Of a stretch of 64,000 nucleotides of DNA, positions 53,278-62,127 are shown one piece after another; the stretch's first letter is position 1, and the number at the start of each line of letters is the position of its first letter. Source of the stretch: Elizabethkingia argenteiflava (GTDB lineage Bacteria > Bacteroidota > Bacteroidia > Flavobacteriales > Weeksellaceae); contig NZ_JAAABJ010000518.1 of assembly GCF_009904105.1 (NCBI RefSeq), positions 31,841 to 95,840 of the forward strand. The letters are read 5' to 3'. The notes beneath the pieces were generated by a model. It was given only the letters and a program-made list of their open reading frames with translations. It was not told the origin of the DNA and ran no database searches. The position numbers were made by a program, and so were the translations under genes.

Positions 53278-53327
53278 GGAAAAAATAAAATTCAATCAAA
53301 TTTCTATTTTTATTGTAAATTAGTAAA

Positions 53328-54554
53328 ATGAAATTGATCGGACCGTTTAGGCAGGTAGTCACCCTTGCTAATTTACCCTTGAGAGGGAGTTTGAGAGATG
53401 AGCAACTGGAAGTAATAGAGTGTGCAGGAATCGTAGTTAACGCTCGTAGCATTATTAAAGTGGGAAATTTTGAACACTTAAAACAAGAGTTCCCCCATAT
53501 TAATATTGAATATATAGAAGGAGAGCAAATAGCGATGCCTGCATTTACAGATTGTCATACGCATATCTGCTTTGGTGGGAATCGAGCTAATGACTTTTCG
53601 CTTCGAAATGCAGGTAAAACCTACTTGGAAATTGCGGAGTCTGGAGGCGGGATATGGAGTTCTGTCAAGCATACGCGTGAAACTTCAGAAGCCGATTTAT
53701 TAAAAGATCTGTTGATTCGTATCGATGATCTCATTAGACAGGGGATTACGACCATTGAAATTAAAAGTGGATATGGTCTAAAATTGGATTGTGAGCTCAA
53801 AATGCTCAGAGCGATCAATAGTGCAAAGGAATATACACCGGCGAAATTGGTTCCTACGTGTTTAGCGGCTCATGCCCATCCCAAAGATTTTAAAGGAGGA
53901 TCTAGGGAATACCTTAATTATGTATTGGAATATATTTTACCTGTAGTTCAGGAAGAAGATTTAGCCAAGCGCGTCGATATCTTTATAGAAACATCAGCCT
54001 TTGAGCCCGAGGATAGCAGAGCATTTTTACAACGTGCTAAAGCTATGGGTTTCCATTTAACAGTACATGCCGATCAGTTTACTACGGGTGGATCTCGTAT
54101 TGCCGTAGATTGTGGAGCACAGTCAGTAGATCACTTAGAAGCTACGAATGAAGGGGATATTCGTTATATCGCCCAATCCAATACGGTAGCCGTGGTTCTG
54201 CCTGGTGCTAGTTTAGGTTTGGGAATGGCCTTTGCACCAGCACGTAAATTATTGGATGCAGGTGCTATTTTGGCCATTGGGACAGATTGGAACCCCGGAT
54301 CTGCACCGATGGGAAAACTCATCATGCAAGCCTCTGTTTTGGCTACTTCTCAGAAGTTATCCACAGCAGAAGTTTTAGCAGGGATTTGCTTTAGAGCGGC
54401 TTATGCTTTAGGATTTGAGGATAGGGGGGTATTGACCGAAGGAAAAAGGGCTGATTTCGTCTGTTTTAAGACAGATCATTATCAGAATGTATTATATAGG
54501 CAAGGGGGACTTCAACCTTGTGCCGTTTTTATAAAAGGCCAAAAATACGCATAG
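53328..54554 (+). CDS. hutI: Imidazolonepropionase
   Basis: HutI hydrolyses 4-imidazolone-5-propanoate to N-formimidoyl-L-glutamate, the third step of histidine degradation. The 408-residue amidohydrolase has the metal histidines in FTDCHTHICFGG (His77, His79), the substrate region IEIKSGYGLKLD, further ligand motifs TCLAAHAHPKDF and LTVHADQFTTGG, and the metal Asp in LAIGTDWNPGSAPMG. It lies 4 bases before hutG. hutH and hutU are not in the window. Confidence 0.95.
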   Translation: MKLIGPFRQVVTLANLPLRGSLRDEQLEVIECAGIVVNARSIIKVGNFEHLKQEFPHINIEYIEGEQIAMPAFTDCHTHICFGGNRANDFSLRNAGKTYLEIAESGGGIWSSVKHTRETSEADLLKDLLIRIDDLIRQGITTIEIKSGYGLKLDCELKMLRAINSAKEYTPAKLVPTCLAAHAHPKDFKGGSREYLNYVLEYILPVVQEEDLAKRVDIFIETSAFEPEDSRAFLQRAKAMGFHLTVHADQFTTGGSRIAVDCGAQSVDHLEATNEGDIRYIAQSNTVAVVLPGASLGLGMAFAPARKLLDAGAILAIGTDWNPGSAPMGKLIMQASVLATSQKLSTAEVLAGICFRAAYALGFEDRGVLTEGKRADFVCFKTDHYQNVLYRQGGLQPCAVFIKGQKYA

Positions 54555-54558
54555 ACAG

Positions 54559-55470
54559 ATGAAATGGCATGGGCGTATGGATGGGGAAGATGCATTGAAT
54601 AGAAGGCTTTTCCAGGTTGTTGGTATTGAAAAGGAATATAGAAGACTGGGAGAGGACAGCTTTTTTTTGCACGGTTTCGAGGTAGATGAGGGAGTAAAGC
54701 GTAATCAGGGAAGAGCAGGGGCTTCGTCAGCGCCTGATATTATACGCGAGAATATGGGAAATTTTCCTGTTGTATCCCCCCAATTTCGTCTATATGATTT
54801 TGGAAATATTCAGTGTGTGGATGGCCAGTTAGAAGATGCTCAGTACAGATTAGCCAACGCTGTAGCCAGGGGGCTTGTTGAAAAGGCTAAAAGTATAGTA
54901 TTGGGTGGAGGGCATGAAGTGATGTATGCACATTACTCAGGTCTTAAAAAAGCTTTTCCTACTTCTAAAATAGGCATAATTAATTTTGATGCCCATTTTG
55001 ATAATAGAATACCCGTAAATCAGCAGGCGACCTCGGGCACAGGATTCTGGCAAATAGCATCCCAAGGTGAAATTTATTCATTACATGTTGGGATCCAGAG
55101 AAATAGCAATACCCTGAAATTATTTGATACGGCTCACCAATATGGAATGAACTATATTTTGGCGGAGGAGTTATTTTTCCAAAACTTACACCAACTTTAT
55201 GCTAAAGTCGATGATTTTATAAAGCCCCTGGATATACTCTATCTTACCATTTGTATGGATGTTTTTAATGCATCTATTGCACCGGGGGTAAGCGCTCCTG
55301 CTTATAACGGTATGTATGCAGATCACACTTTTATGTTATTATACCGGCATATATTGCAAAATAAAAAACTAAGAGCGCTGGATGTAGCTGAAGTTAATCC
55401 TCTATACGATATTCAGAACAGAACAGCACGTTTAGCCGCTTCATTGGTAAATGAGTGGTTAATGATATAG
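54559..55470 (+). CDS. hutG: Formimidoylglutamase (arginase/agmatinase fold)
   Basis: A 303-residue ureohydrolase-fold protein that would split N-formimidoyl-glutamate into glutamate and formamide. Manganese motifs are GGGHEVMYAHY and NFDAHFDNR. The third motif, usually SxDxD, reads LTICMDVFNASIAPGVSAP, so the first aspartate position holds Cys232 while Asp234 remains. The APGVSAP context is typical of HutG and not of arginase or agmatinase. Position directly after hutI supports the assignment. Whether the Cys is normal for this subfamily should be checked. Confidence 0.88.
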   Translation: MKWHGRMDGEDALNRRLFQVVGIEKEYRRLGEDSFFLHGFEVDEGVKRNQGRAGASSAPDIIRENMGNFPVVSPQFRLYDFGNIQCVDGQLEDAQYRLANAVARGLVEKAKSIVLGGGHEVMYAHYSGLKKAFPTSKIGIINFDAHFDNRIPVNQQATSGTGFWQIASQGEIYSLHVGIQRNSNTLKLFDTAHQYGMNYILAEELFFQNLHQLYAKVDDFIKPLDILYLTICMDVFNASIAPGVSAPAYNGMYADHTFMLLYRHILQNKKLRALDVAEVNPLYDIQNRTARLAASLVNEWLMI

Positions 55471-55498
55471 GATTAAAAACAAATATTTTATAAATATA

Positions 55499-56800
55499 AT
55501 GTTAAATATAGAACAAACTCAAGCGAAGTTAGAACAAGCTGATAAAGCTTTTATGGAATGGAGAAAAGTAACATTTGAAGAAAGGCAACGATTGTTATCA
55601 GCTGTAGCACACTTATTATTGGAGAAAGCCGATACGCTGGCCAATATCATTACAAAGGAGATGAATAAGCCTGTTTCTCAATCCATTGCGGAGATTGAAA
55701 AATGTGCTGCGTTGATTCACTATTATGTTAAAGCGGATAATATATTGAAACCGGAAATAGTAGAGACTCCATATAGTGTGAGTGAAATACAACATTCTCC
55801 CATGGGGGTTATACTAGGGATTATGCCTTGGAATTATCCTTTTTGGCAGGTTATCCGATTTGCAATTCCAGCTATATTAGCGGGAAATACGGTCGTGTTA
55901 AAACACGCGTCTATTTGTTTTGAAAGCGGGAATACCATACAAAAAATATTTGAGGAAGCGGGGTTGCCCCAGGGAATTTTCCTCCATCTAGAAATAGGAC
56001 ACAGAAGTATTAAGGATGTGTTAGAAAACCCAATTGTAAAAGGGGTGAGCCTTACCGGTAGTGAGTTGGCAGGAACTTCTGTAGCTGCCCTGGCTGGGGC
56101 GAATATTAAAAAATCTGTATTAGAGCTCGGCGGTAGTGATGCCTTTATCGTGTTGGCAGATGCCGACTTTGATCAAGCAGCAGAGGTAGGTGCAGAATCC
56201 CGTCTTCAAAATTGCGGACAGGTTTGTGTGGCAGCAAAAAGGTTTATTATTCATCAGGCTGCAGAGGAAGCTTTCTTACCAAAATTTATTCAGGCTTATA
56301 AGAAGTTTATTCCTGGAGACCCTCAGGATAAGAATACAAAAATTTCAGGAATGTCACGCAAAGATTTGGCAGATGAGTTAGAGGCTCAATATCAGAAAGC
56401 CATACGAAATGGTGCGGAAGTTATCATAGCTTTAGAAAGAGTATCGGATTTAGCTTTTAACCCCGGGTTAATAAAAGTGAAAGAAGGGAATCCTATTTTG
56501 GAAGAAGAATTATTTGGGCCCCTGGGAATGGTGTTGATAGGTGAAGACGATGAAGACTGCTTAAGGCTAGCCAACACCAGTAGATTTGGACTAGGAAGTG
56601 CGGTATGGACCCAACAAAAGGAAAAAGCATTGTTTTTTGCAGAAAACTTGGAAGCAGGAACGGTAGCGATCAATAAAATGACTAAAACAATGCCCGAGAT
56701 GCCTTGTGGAGGGGTTAAATATTCCGGTTATGGAACAGAACTTTCTTTACAGGCTTTAAAAGAATTTACGGTACCTAAAAGTGTCGTAGGAATCATTTGA
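55499..56800 (+). CDS. NAD(P)-dependent aldehyde dehydrogenase, succinate-semialdehyde type
   Basis: A 433-residue aldehyde dehydrogenase. It has the cofactor motif MPWNYPFWQ (Asn112), Lys135 in VVLKHAS, the general base Glu209 in LELGGSDAF and the catalytic Cys243 in NCGQVCVAAKRF. It resembles the GabD/YneI succinate-semialdehyde group. It is about 20 residues shorter at the N-terminus than relatives, missing the usual INPATGE strand. No upstream start extends the frame. It lies 28 bases after hutG and may be co-transcribed; the link to histidine breakdown is inference. Confidence 0.82.
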   Translation: MLNIEQTQAKLEQADKAFMEWRKVTFEERQRLLSAVAHLLLEKADTLANIITKEMNKPVSQSIAEIEKCAALIHYYVKADNILKPEIVETPYSVSEIQHSPMGVILGIMPWNYPFWQVIRFAIPAILAGNTVVLKHASICFESGNTIQKIFEEAGLPQGIFLHLEIGHRSIKDVLENPIVKGVSLTGSELAGTSVAALAGANIKKSVLELGGSDAFIVLADADFDQAAEVGAESRLQNCGQVCVAAKRFIIHQAAEEAFLPKFIQAYKKFIPGDPQDKNTKISGMSRKDLADELEAQYQKAIRNGAEVIIALERVSDLAFNPGLIKVKEGNPILEEELFGPLGMVLIGEDDEDCLRLANTSRFGLGSAVWTQQKEKALFFAENLEAGTVAINKMTKTMPEMPCGGVKYSGYGTELSLQALKEFTVPKSVVGII

Positions 56801-56840
56801 AAAAATAAAGAGACCGCTCATGAGCGGCCTCTTTATTTTT
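56801..56840. terminator. Bidirectional terminator between the aldehyde dehydrogenase and pyk genes
   Basis: A hairpin with arms built on AAAGAG-CCGCTCA / TGAGCGG-CTCTTT (one bulged base), flanked by A and T runs. It lies between convergent genes, so it can serve both. Confidence 0.8.
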
Positions 56841-56893
56841 TATTCAAAAGAAAAATCTAAAAATGGAGATTTTTGGAATACCATGATTAACAA

Positions 56894-58339
56894 TTAAATA
56901 GTCGTCAATCGTAAGGTATTGGTTTTCCCTCCTTCATGAACTGGCATTGCGTTTAGGTTGACCACCAAATCACCCTGTTCCACTAATCCGTAGTTCCAGG
57001 TGAGCATATTCACTTGAATAATGGTTTCATCAGTAGATTTCTTCATATCATAGAAATATGCTCTTACACCCCATAGTAGATTCAGCATGGTTAAAACCCG
57101 TTTATTAGAACTAAATACAACGATATGAGAATTCGGTCTATGAGAAGAGATTTGGAATGCGGTATAGCCTGAATAGGTAAGGGTGAGGATAGCTTTTACA
57201 TCTGTTTTTTCAGCAATTCTCACTGCGGAATAGCAAACCGTATCTGTCACGAAGCGGTCGTCCACACAGTTTATTTTCTCTATAGGTTTATTTTGTGAGC
57301 TATACATTTGAGTATTCTCAATGTTCCTTACAATCTTAGCCATAGTTTTTACTACATCTACGGGGTATTTACCCACAGAAGTCTCTCCTGATAGCATTAC
57401 AGCATCGGCACCATCTAACACTGAGTTGGCTACATCATTCACCTCTGCTCTGGTAGGTGTCATACTATTAATCATCGACTCCATCATCTGGGTAGCCACA
57501 ATAACAGGTTTAGAGTATTTTCTAGCCTTCTCTGCTAACTGCTTTTGGATTAAGGGAACTTCTTCCATAGGGACTTCCACTCCTAAGTCGCCCCTTGCCA
57601 CCATAATTCCATCGCATTCGGAGAGAATTTCATCTATATTTTTAACCCCTTCAGGTTTTTCAATTTTAGCGATAATCGGAGTGCGGAAGAGTTTTGCAGC
57701 AGGATGGGCTGCTATAAGTTCTTTTAAATCTATGATATCTTGTGCATGACGTACAAAAGAAAGTGCTATCCAGTCGAATTCATGATCCAGGATAAAAGTT
57801 GTATCCTGAATATCCTTTTCTGTCAGGGCAGGAAGAGAGATGTGGGTGTTGGGAAGGTTGACACCTTTTTTAGAACTTAATGGTCCCCCTTGAATCGTCT
57901 TCGCTTTAACGGTATCTTTTCCGTTGGTATCGATCACTTCTAAAACAAGCTTGCCATCATCAATAAGGATTTTCTCGCCGACTTTAACGTCCAGAGGAAA
58001 TCTCTCATAGGTCATATATACTTTACTAGAGTCGCCTTCAATTTTTTCATTAGTAAAGGTGAGTACATCTCCAGGGTTCAGATAAGAGCCGTCTTTTACA
58101 ACTCCCACTCGCAATTTTGGGCCCTGAAGATCGCCTAGTATAGAGGTGGAAAACCCATATTCGGCATTAATTTCGCGAATGATACGAACATTTTGCTTGA
58201 CTAACTCATAGTCAGCATGTGAAAAATTAATTCTGATAACATCTGCGCCGGCCTGTACCATACGCAAGATTGTTTCTTTATTAGATGATGCAGGCCCAAG
58301 GGTCGCAATAATTTTCGTTTTCTTTAGATATTCACTCAT
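56894..58339 (-). CDS. pyk: Pyruvate kinase
   Basis: A 481-residue glycolytic enzyme making pyruvate and ATP from phosphoenolpyruvate and ADP. The N-terminus is TKIIATLGPASSNKETI. The substrate/metal motif is INFSHADY. The active-site lysine is in IIAKIEKPEGVKNIDEI, and the magnesium/ADP site is GIMVARGDLGVEVPMEEVPLIQK. The C-terminal allosteric domain follows. It is the last gene of acpP-fabF-rnc-IPExxxVDY-pyk and overlaps the preceding gene by 8 bases. Confidence 0.96.
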   Translation of the reverse strand: MSEYLKKTKIIATLGPASSNKETILRMVQAGADVIRINFSHADYELVKQNVRIIREINAEYGFSTSILGDLQGPKLRVGVVKDGSYLNPGDVLTFTNEKIEGDSSKVYMTYERFPLDVKVGEKILIDDGKLVLEVIDTNGKDTVKAKTIQGGPLSSKKGVNLPNTHISLPALTEKDIQDTTFILDHEFDWIALSFVRHAQDIIDLKELIAAHPAAKLFRTPIIAKIEKPEGVKNIDEILSECDGIMVARGDLGVEVPMEEVPLIQKQLAEKARKYSKPVIVATQMMESMINSMTPTRAEVNDVANSVLDGADAVMLSGETSVGKYPVDVVKTMAKIVRNIENTQMYSSQNKPIEKINCVDDRFVTDTVCYSAVRIAEKTDVKAILTLTYSGYTAFQISSHRPNSHIVVFSSNKRVLTMLNLLWGVRAYFYDMKKSTDETIIQVNMLTWNYGLVEQGDLVVNLNAMPVHEGGKTNTLRLTTI

Positions 58340-58802
58340 TTTCTTGAATATATTGATATATTAATTCGTTGGGTTGAATCTGATATTCCTGAATGGGAAA
58401 GATTGCATTTTCAGGTAACAAAATTAAGGAAAAATCGGGATATGAGTCTTTCGTTTTTATTAAGAAATCGACATCTTGATAATCTTCCAGTAAATAGCTT
58501 TGATCGGCCACACCTTCAAAAAGGTTAAGCGCTGTATTGTTCCTTTTTACAAAGGATTTATTGGCGATAATTTGATAGATATTTTCACTCTTTTCATCCT
58601 GAGCTTGCATACACAAAAACTCATATTCTATAGCAGCGTTACGGGTCATGAAATTTTCTATTCTATAGAAAGGAAAGGCAGTGTAACGATTAATCTTAAA
58701 AAAAAACAGGTGAGCAGGAATCGGATGTTTTAGGCGAATTAATCCAATATTGATTGGTTCACAATCATTGCAATCAAGGCGTATTTTTTTTGTTTTCGCC
58801 AT
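58332..58802 (-). CDS. IPExxxVDY family protein
   Basis: A 156-residue protein. The N-terminus MAKTKKIRLDCNDCEPINIGLIRL, IANKSFVKRNN, the LLEDYQDVDFLIK segment and SLILLPENAIFPIQEY match the IPExxxVDY family of Flavobacteriia, which sits beside rnc and pyk. The function is unknown. The frame is open 28 codons upstream inside rnc, but that part is a Lys/Arg run read from the rnc tail. MAKTKK at 58802 is the start, giving a 29-base overlap with rnc. The motif after which the family is named is degenerate here. Confidence 0.8.
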   Translation of the reverse strand: MAKTKKIRLDCNDCEPINIGLIRLKHPIPAHLFFFKINRYTAFPFYRIENFMTRNAAIEYEFLCMQAQDEKSENIYQIIANKSFVKRNNTALNLFEGVADQSYLLEDYQDVDFLIKTKDSYPDFSLILLPENAIFPIQEYQIQPNELIYQYIQENE

Positions 58803-59541
58803 TAATATTTTCTTTTTTTTGTAATGCGTAGTAGGCACGTTGAGCAGCTTTCTCTTCCGCTTTCTTTTTAGAAGCTTCCGAAGCATTCGAAATTTGTTTA
58901 TCTTCTATCCATACACTGCTACGAAAATGTACAGATTTATTGATATAATTTTCTTCTGAGGTCTCAAAGCGAAGGTTTATTTTCTGCTTTTGACCCCATT
59001 CCAAAAGTAAGCCTTTATAGCTGATAATTTTATTTTCTAAATTCAGAATATCTTGTTTGGTTAATAATTGACCTAAAACAATTTCTCTGCATTTATCATA
59101 ATCTACATCTTGATAAATTGCTCCTACTAACGCCTCAAAGAGATTCCCTTGAATATTTTCACTTAAGGTCGTATTCTCTTTATTTTGTAAAAACTCGGTT
59201 AATCCTAGGCGTTCCCCAAGCGCATTTAAATTTTTACGATTGACGACTTTCGATTTCATCTGGGTTAAAAAACCTTCATTCGCATGAGGGTATTCGTGGA
59301 AAATATAGCAGGATACAATACTTCCTAAAACAGCATCTCCCAGATACTCCAAACGCTCATAATTGAAGGCTTCTTTGGTGGTGATTTGTGATTTTAAAGT
59401 GAAAGCCTCTTTGAAGAGTGAAAGATCATTAACCTTATAGCCTGTCAGTTTATTGATGGCTGCTTTAAATGTTTTATCTTTTTCAGATAAATTTTCAGTT
59501 CTTTTTTTTAAAATATTGGAAAAATAATTTTTAATCTCCAT
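58774..59541 (-). CDS. rnc: Ribonuclease III
   Basis: A 255-residue double-strand-specific endoribonuclease that processes rRNA precursors. The catalytic signature is NYERLEYLGDAVLGSIVS (about residues 58-75). The second acidic cluster is in NLFEALVGAIYQDVDYD. The C-terminal dsRNA-binding domain (about 165-240) ends with ASEASKKKAEEKAAQRAYYAL. Its start codon overlaps the fabF stop by one base (TAATG), and its 3' end overlaps the next gene. Confidence 0.95.
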   Translation of the reverse strand: MEIKNYFSNILKKRTENLSEKDKTFKAAINKLTGYKVNDLSLFKEAFTLKSQITTKEAFNYERLEYLGDAVLGSIVSCYIFHEYPHANEGFLTQMKSKVVNRKNLNALGERLGLTEFLQNKENTTLSENIQGNLFEALVGAIYQDVDYDKCREIVLGQLLTKQDILNLENKIISYKGLLLEWGQKQKINLRFETSEENYINKSVHFRSSVWIEDKQISNASEASKKKAEEKAAQRAYYALQKKENINGENKKNTP

Positions 59542-60788
59542 TAAATCTTTTTGAATAAAACACAGGCATTATGTCCTCCAAATCCAAAAGTATTACTCAT
59601 TGCAATATTTACCTCCTTCTTCACAGCATGATTAAAAGTGAAGTTCAGTCTACTATCCAGTTGCTCATCGTCCGTAAAGTGATTGATCGTTGGAGGGATC
59701 ATACCGTGTATAATGGTGCCTAAAGATGCAATAGACTCAATAACACCAGCTGCACCCAATAGGTGACCCGTCATGGATTTAGTTGAGTTGATCTGAATAT
59801 CAAAGGCGTGTTCGCCAAAGAGTTTAGCAATGGCTTGAGATTCTGCAATATCTCCCAAAGGAGTAGAGGTACCATGCATATTGATGTGATCCACTTCATC
59901 AGCTGTGACCTCTGCATCTTCTAAACATCTATTCATGACTAAGTAAGCTCCGAAACCCTCTGGATGTGGAGCCGTCATATGGTGAGCGTCGGCGCTAAGA
60001 CCTCCTCCTAATAGTTCTGCATAAATGGTAGCGCCTCTCTTTACGGCATGTTCATATTCTTCTAGAATAACACAACCCGCTCCTTCACCCAGTACAAAAC
60101 CGTCCCTATCTTTGTCGAAGGGGCGGGAGGCTGCCTTAGGATCATCATTTCGGGTAGAAAGCGCATGCATAGCATTGAAGCCTCCTACACCACTTGCCGT
60201 AACAGCCGCTTCAGAACCTCCGCATACAATAATGTCGGATTTGCCTAACTGAATAAGCATTTTGGCATCAATAATAGCATTGGCAGAAGACGAACATGCG
60301 GATACTGTAGTATAATTAGGACCGTGAAAGCCAAATTCTATAGAGATGTTTCCTGGTGTAATATCAGCAATCATTTTGGGAATGAAGAAAGGATTAAATC
60401 GTGGACTTCCGCCTCTATGTGCATAGCCCAGTACTTCAGTTTCGAAGGTCTCCAGACCGCCGATTCCGGAGCCCCAGATGACGCCTACACGATTTTTATC
60501 CACCTTATCTTCAATAATGCGGCTGTGAGCAATAGCTTCGCGAGCTACAATTTGCCCGAATTGCGAGTTTCGATCCATTTTTTTCGCTTCCTTTTTATCG
60601 AAATAATTCAGGGGATCAAAATTTTTAACCTCACAGGCAAATTTTGTTTTAAAATTAGTGGAATCAAAAAGAGTAATCGGAGCAGCTCCGCTAGTTCCTT
60701 TAATAAGGTTTTCCCAATACTCATTAGCATTATTTCCAATTGGTGTTAGGGCTCCGAAGCCTGTTACCACTACTCTCTTTAATTCCAT
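59541..60788 (-). CDS. fabF: 3-oxoacyl-ACP synthase II
   Basis: FabF (KAS II) elongates acyl-ACP with malonyl-ACP in fatty-acid synthesis. The 415-residue condensing enzyme has the Cys-His-His triad: Cys165 in TVSACSSSANAI, His in NMHGTSTPLGD and His in KSMTGHLLGAAG. FGFGGHNACVLF is at the C-terminus. It lies directly after acpP, its carrier, 27 bases apart, and is translationally coupled to rnc. Confidence 0.97.
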   Translation of the reverse strand: MELKRVVVTGFGALTPIGNNANEYWENLIKGTSGAAPITLFDSTNFKTKFACEVKNFDPLNYFDKKEAKKMDRNSQFGQIVAREAIAHSRIIEDKVDKNRVGVIWGSGIGGLETFETEVLGYAHRGGSPRFNPFFIPKMIADITPGNISIEFGFHGPNYTTVSACSSSANAIIDAKMLIQLGKSDIIVCGGSEAAVTASGVGGFNAMHALSTRNDDPKAASRPFDKDRDGFVLGEGAGCVILEEYEHAVKRGATIYAELLGGGLSADAHHMTAPHPEGFGAYLVMNRCLEDAEVTADEVDHINMHGTSTPLGDIAESQAIAKLFGEHAFDIQINSTKSMTGHLLGAAGVIESIASLGTIIHGMIPPTINHFTDDEQLDSRLNFTFNHAVKKEVNIAMSNTFGFGGHNACVLFKKI

Positions 60789-60815
60789 AATTTTTTTTTA
60801 ATTTTCTTGCAACAA

Positions 60816-61055
60816 TTATTTGTTGACTACTTCTTCGATATAAGCAATTGCGTGTCCTACTGTTGTAATTTTTTCAGCTTGATCATCAGGTATTTGAATG
60901 TTGAATTCCTTTTCAAATTCCATGATCAATTCAACAGTATCCAGAGAGTCTGCTCCTAAATCGTTAGTGAAGCTAGCTTCTGGTGTAACTTCTGTTTCTT
61001 CCACGTCTAGCTTATCAGCGATGATAGCTTTAACTCTTGATGCGATGTCTGACAT
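60816..61055 (-). CDS. acpP: Acyl carrier protein
   Basis: A 79-residue acidic carrier for fatty-acid synthesis intermediates. It begins [16 protein letters not shown]. The phosphopantetheine attachment serine is Ser37 in [16 protein letters not shown]. The frame is open 21 codons further upstream, but that stretch contains the promoter region and is not part of any ACP, so ATG 61055 is the start. A TATATTTG promoter lies 36 bases upstream; acpP leads the five-gene left-reading operon. Confidence 0.97.
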   Translation of the reverse strand: MSDIASRVKAIIADKLDVEETEVTPEASFTNDLGADSLDTVELIMEFEKEFNIQIPDDQAEKITTVGHAIAYIEEVVNK

Positions 61056-61090
61056 AGTAAATGTATTTTTAAAAATTGTTAATCCAACTG

Positions 61091-61098
61091 CAAATATA
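61091..61098 (-). promoter_or_regulatory. Bacteroidetes -7 promoter box for the acpP operon
   Basis: The minus strand reads TATATTTG (TAnnTTTG), 36 bases upstream of the acpP start at 61055. Confidence 0.65.
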
Positions 61099-61224
61099 TA
61101 AAAAATCGAATTATTCACGATTTTTTTGCTTAAATTTGGTCATTTGGTAGATTCCGAAAAATAAGATTCTATAAACGAATTGTTTAAATTTAGTATCTTT
61201 TCGCTCAGCCTTAATTTTATTCAT

Positions 61225-61232
61225 TATTTTTG
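61225..61232 (+). promoter_or_regulatory. Bacteroidetes -7 promoter box for folE
   Basis: TATTTTTG (TAnnTTTG). It ends one base before an ATG at 61234, so transcription would begin after that ATG. The next in-frame ATG at 61249 is then the usable start. Confidence 0.6.
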
Positions 61233-61248
61233 CATGAAAAAATATAGA

Positions 61249-61914
61249 ATGGATGATTTTTTTGATAATGATGATGATATTTATGACGGCAATCAGCATA
61301 CGCCACTCCGAAAAGATGCCTTTGAATTATCTACGCAACAAAAGGTAGAGCGTATTAGCCATCTCTTTGAGCAGATTATGCATACGCTGGGAATGGATAT
61401 GACAAACGATAGCTTAAAAGATTCACCTAGACGGGTTGCTAACATGTATGTTCATGAGATTTTCGGGGGGTTGCTTCCTGAAAATAAACCCGGTATATCA
61501 ACCTTTAATAATCAGTATAAATATAGGCAGATGCTTGTAGAAAAAGATATCACGGTATATTCTTTCTGCGAGCACCATTTTTTACCTATTATAGGTAAAG
61601 CGCATATAGCTTATATATCAAACGGAAAGGTAATAGGCTTATCCAAAATGAATAGGATTGTAGATTATTACGCCAGAAGGCCTCAGGTTCAGGAGCGGCT
61701 GACCATGCAGATTGTAGAAGCGATGAAAGAGGCTTTAGGGACTGTCAATGTGGCCTGTATTATAGATGCGAAGCACCTGTGTGTCAATTGTCGCGGGATA
61801 AAGGATACCGCCAGTTCCACTATTACTGCCGAGCTGAGTGGTATTTTTAGGACGAATCCCATTACCCGTCAGGAATTTCTCCACTATGTCGGAAGTCATG
61901 CTAAATTCGATTAA
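61249..61914 (+). CDS. folE: GTP cyclohydrolase I
   Basis: FolE converts GTP to 7,8-dihydroneopterin triphosphate for folate or other pterin-derived products (including queuosine precursors). The 221-residue protein begins [14 protein letters not shown]. The zinc ligands are in [10 protein letters not shown] and HLCVNCRGI, and the substrate region is [25 protein letters not shown]. The open frame runs 23 codons further up, but the promoter box at 61225-61232 and the start point of homologues favour ATG 61249. Divergent from acpP. Confidence 0.93.
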   Translation: MDDFFDNDDDIYDGNQHTPLRKDAFELSTQQKVERISHLFEQIMHTLGMDMTNDSLKDSPRRVANMYVHEIFGGLLPENKPGISTFNNQYKYRQMLVEKDITVYSFCEHHFLPIIGKAHIAYISNGKVIGLSKMNRIVDYYARRPQVQERLTMQIVEAMKEALGTVNVACIIDAKHLCVNCRGIKDTASSTITAELSGIFRTNPITRQEFLHYVGSHAKFD

Positions 61915-62127
61915 TGTGACAAAAATAAAAGAAGGGTTCAGTGAGTACTTATCCTTACCAAGAGGCTTGCTATGCTCTTGGATCATTATTTAAAATAGTA
62001 TAAAAATGATAAAGCTTAGAAAATTTTCACGTAGATGTTTTTCTTATTGTTGTAGAGAACTTAGAATAGGGAATAGATGTTGTAGAAAATTAGGATTCTA
62101 TCATTTTAACTTTTAAAATCTTGCAGA

